A stretch of 64,000 nt of DNA from Lachnospiraceae bacterium (GTDB lineage Bacteria > Bacillota > Clostridia > Lachnospirales > Lachnospiraceae): positions 1 through 64,000 of the forward strand of contig CAJTEY010000017.1 in NCBI GenBank assembly GCA_910575775.1, given 5' to 3'. Shown here piece after piece: positions 63,766 to 64,000 of this stretch. The notes beneath the pieces are model-generated. The model was given only the letters and a program-made list of their open reading frames with translations, was not told the origin of the DNA and ran no database searches. Positions within the stretch are counted from its first letter, which is position 1. Every line of letters starts with the position of its first letter. The position numbers and the translations under genes were made by a program.

Positions 63766-64000
63766 ATGACCGCAAAAGACTGTATCGTAGGGCGCAGAAG
63801 CATCCGCAAGTTTAAATCTGACGCTGTTTCCCACGAACTGTTGTCTGAGATCGTTGAAACCGCTTCCTACGCACCGAGCTGGAAGCATACACAGATCACC
63901 CGCTACATAGCTGTGGAGGGTGCCTTGAAAGATAAGATTGCAAAGGAATGCACTTCCATGTATCCCCCCAACGGCGATATCATCGCGGCGGCTCCTGTAT
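63766..64000 (+). CDS. Nitroreductase-family protein, 5' part (window edge)
   Basis: The first 78 codons: MTAKDCIVGRRSIRKFKSD, with the RRSIRKF motif that binds FMN in nitroreductases, then ETASYAPSWKHTQITRYIAV. AAGGAGG lies 7 bases before the ATG. The gene continues past the window end. The family uses FMN and NAD(P)H; the substrate is unknown. Confidence 0.88.
   Translation, partial: MTAKDCIVGRRSIRKFKSDAVSHELLSEIVETASYAPSWKHTQITRYIAVEGALKDKIAKECTSMYPPNGDIIAAAPV

Overview
The window looks like chromosome of a Lachnospiraceae-type gut clostridium. The evidence is moderate GC with AT-rich islands, AGGAGG-type ribosome binding sites, sigma-A promoters, pyruvate phosphate dikinase, polyphosphate and folate genes, lipoproteins with a Gram-positive lipobox, and small families I associate with Lachnospiraceae (DUF5050-, DUF5688-, DUF6809- and DUF3879-like). 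No rRNA, tRNA or CRISPR array was seen.

Layout. 1-3060 is a scrapyard: an IS30-type transposase stub, a 3'-truncated MATE efflux gene that keeps an intact promoter, leader peptide and terminator leader, an ABC ATPase scrap and a hypothetical-protein scrap. 3100-10740 is ordinary chromosome: a radical SAM enzyme plus a Memo-AMMECR1 fusion (the AmmeMemoRadiSam set), an alpha/beta hydrolase, an LTA-synthase-like sulfatase-fold protein, a DUF1835-type protein and a DegT aminotransferase. 10860-17360 holds a frameshifted LysE exporter, a LysR gene without its N-terminus, and, joined to that truncated LysR, a complete antimicrobial-peptide resistance locus (HTH protein, response regulator, histidine kinase, ABC ATPase, two permeases, YxeA-like protein, lipoprotein stub). 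The ABC promoter carries four direct repeats spaced exactly 11 bp apart. 17600-23400 is a plastic region: two PIN toxin-antitoxin pairs, DUF fragments, an AT-rich protein resembling replication initiators, an array of hairpins and an IS200-type element whose transposase has an internal amber stop.

23600-46370 holds pyruvate phosphate dikinase, a glycerophosphodiesterase, and an unusual surface transport block: two tandem lipoproteins that join a propeller-like domain to an ABC solute-binding domain, two sugar-type permeases, a HlyD-type adaptor and no ATPase. Upstream lie two small lipoproteins, two hybrid sensor kinases and a classical OmpR-type two-component pair. 46500-64000 is housekeeping: ABC-F protein, PHP phosphoesterase, HAD phosphatase, Maf, polyphosphate kinase, Ppx/GppA, a DUF815 ATPase, PheA, a DUF5050 protein, the folate cluster folC-folE-folP-folBK, a small CmpB-type membrane protein, a PH-domain protein and the start of a nitroreductase.

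Two patterns run across the window. First, a family of intergenic palindromic elements sits at 3' ends of genes. Two distant copies share a nearly identical core while their outer stem arms differ in a base-paired (covarying) way, and two other copies supply the last codons and stop of the preceding gene. Second, a conserved 34-bp element that reads as an ECF (sigma-W-like) promoter occurs three times, twice directly upstream of Lachnospiraceae-specific hypothetical proteins.
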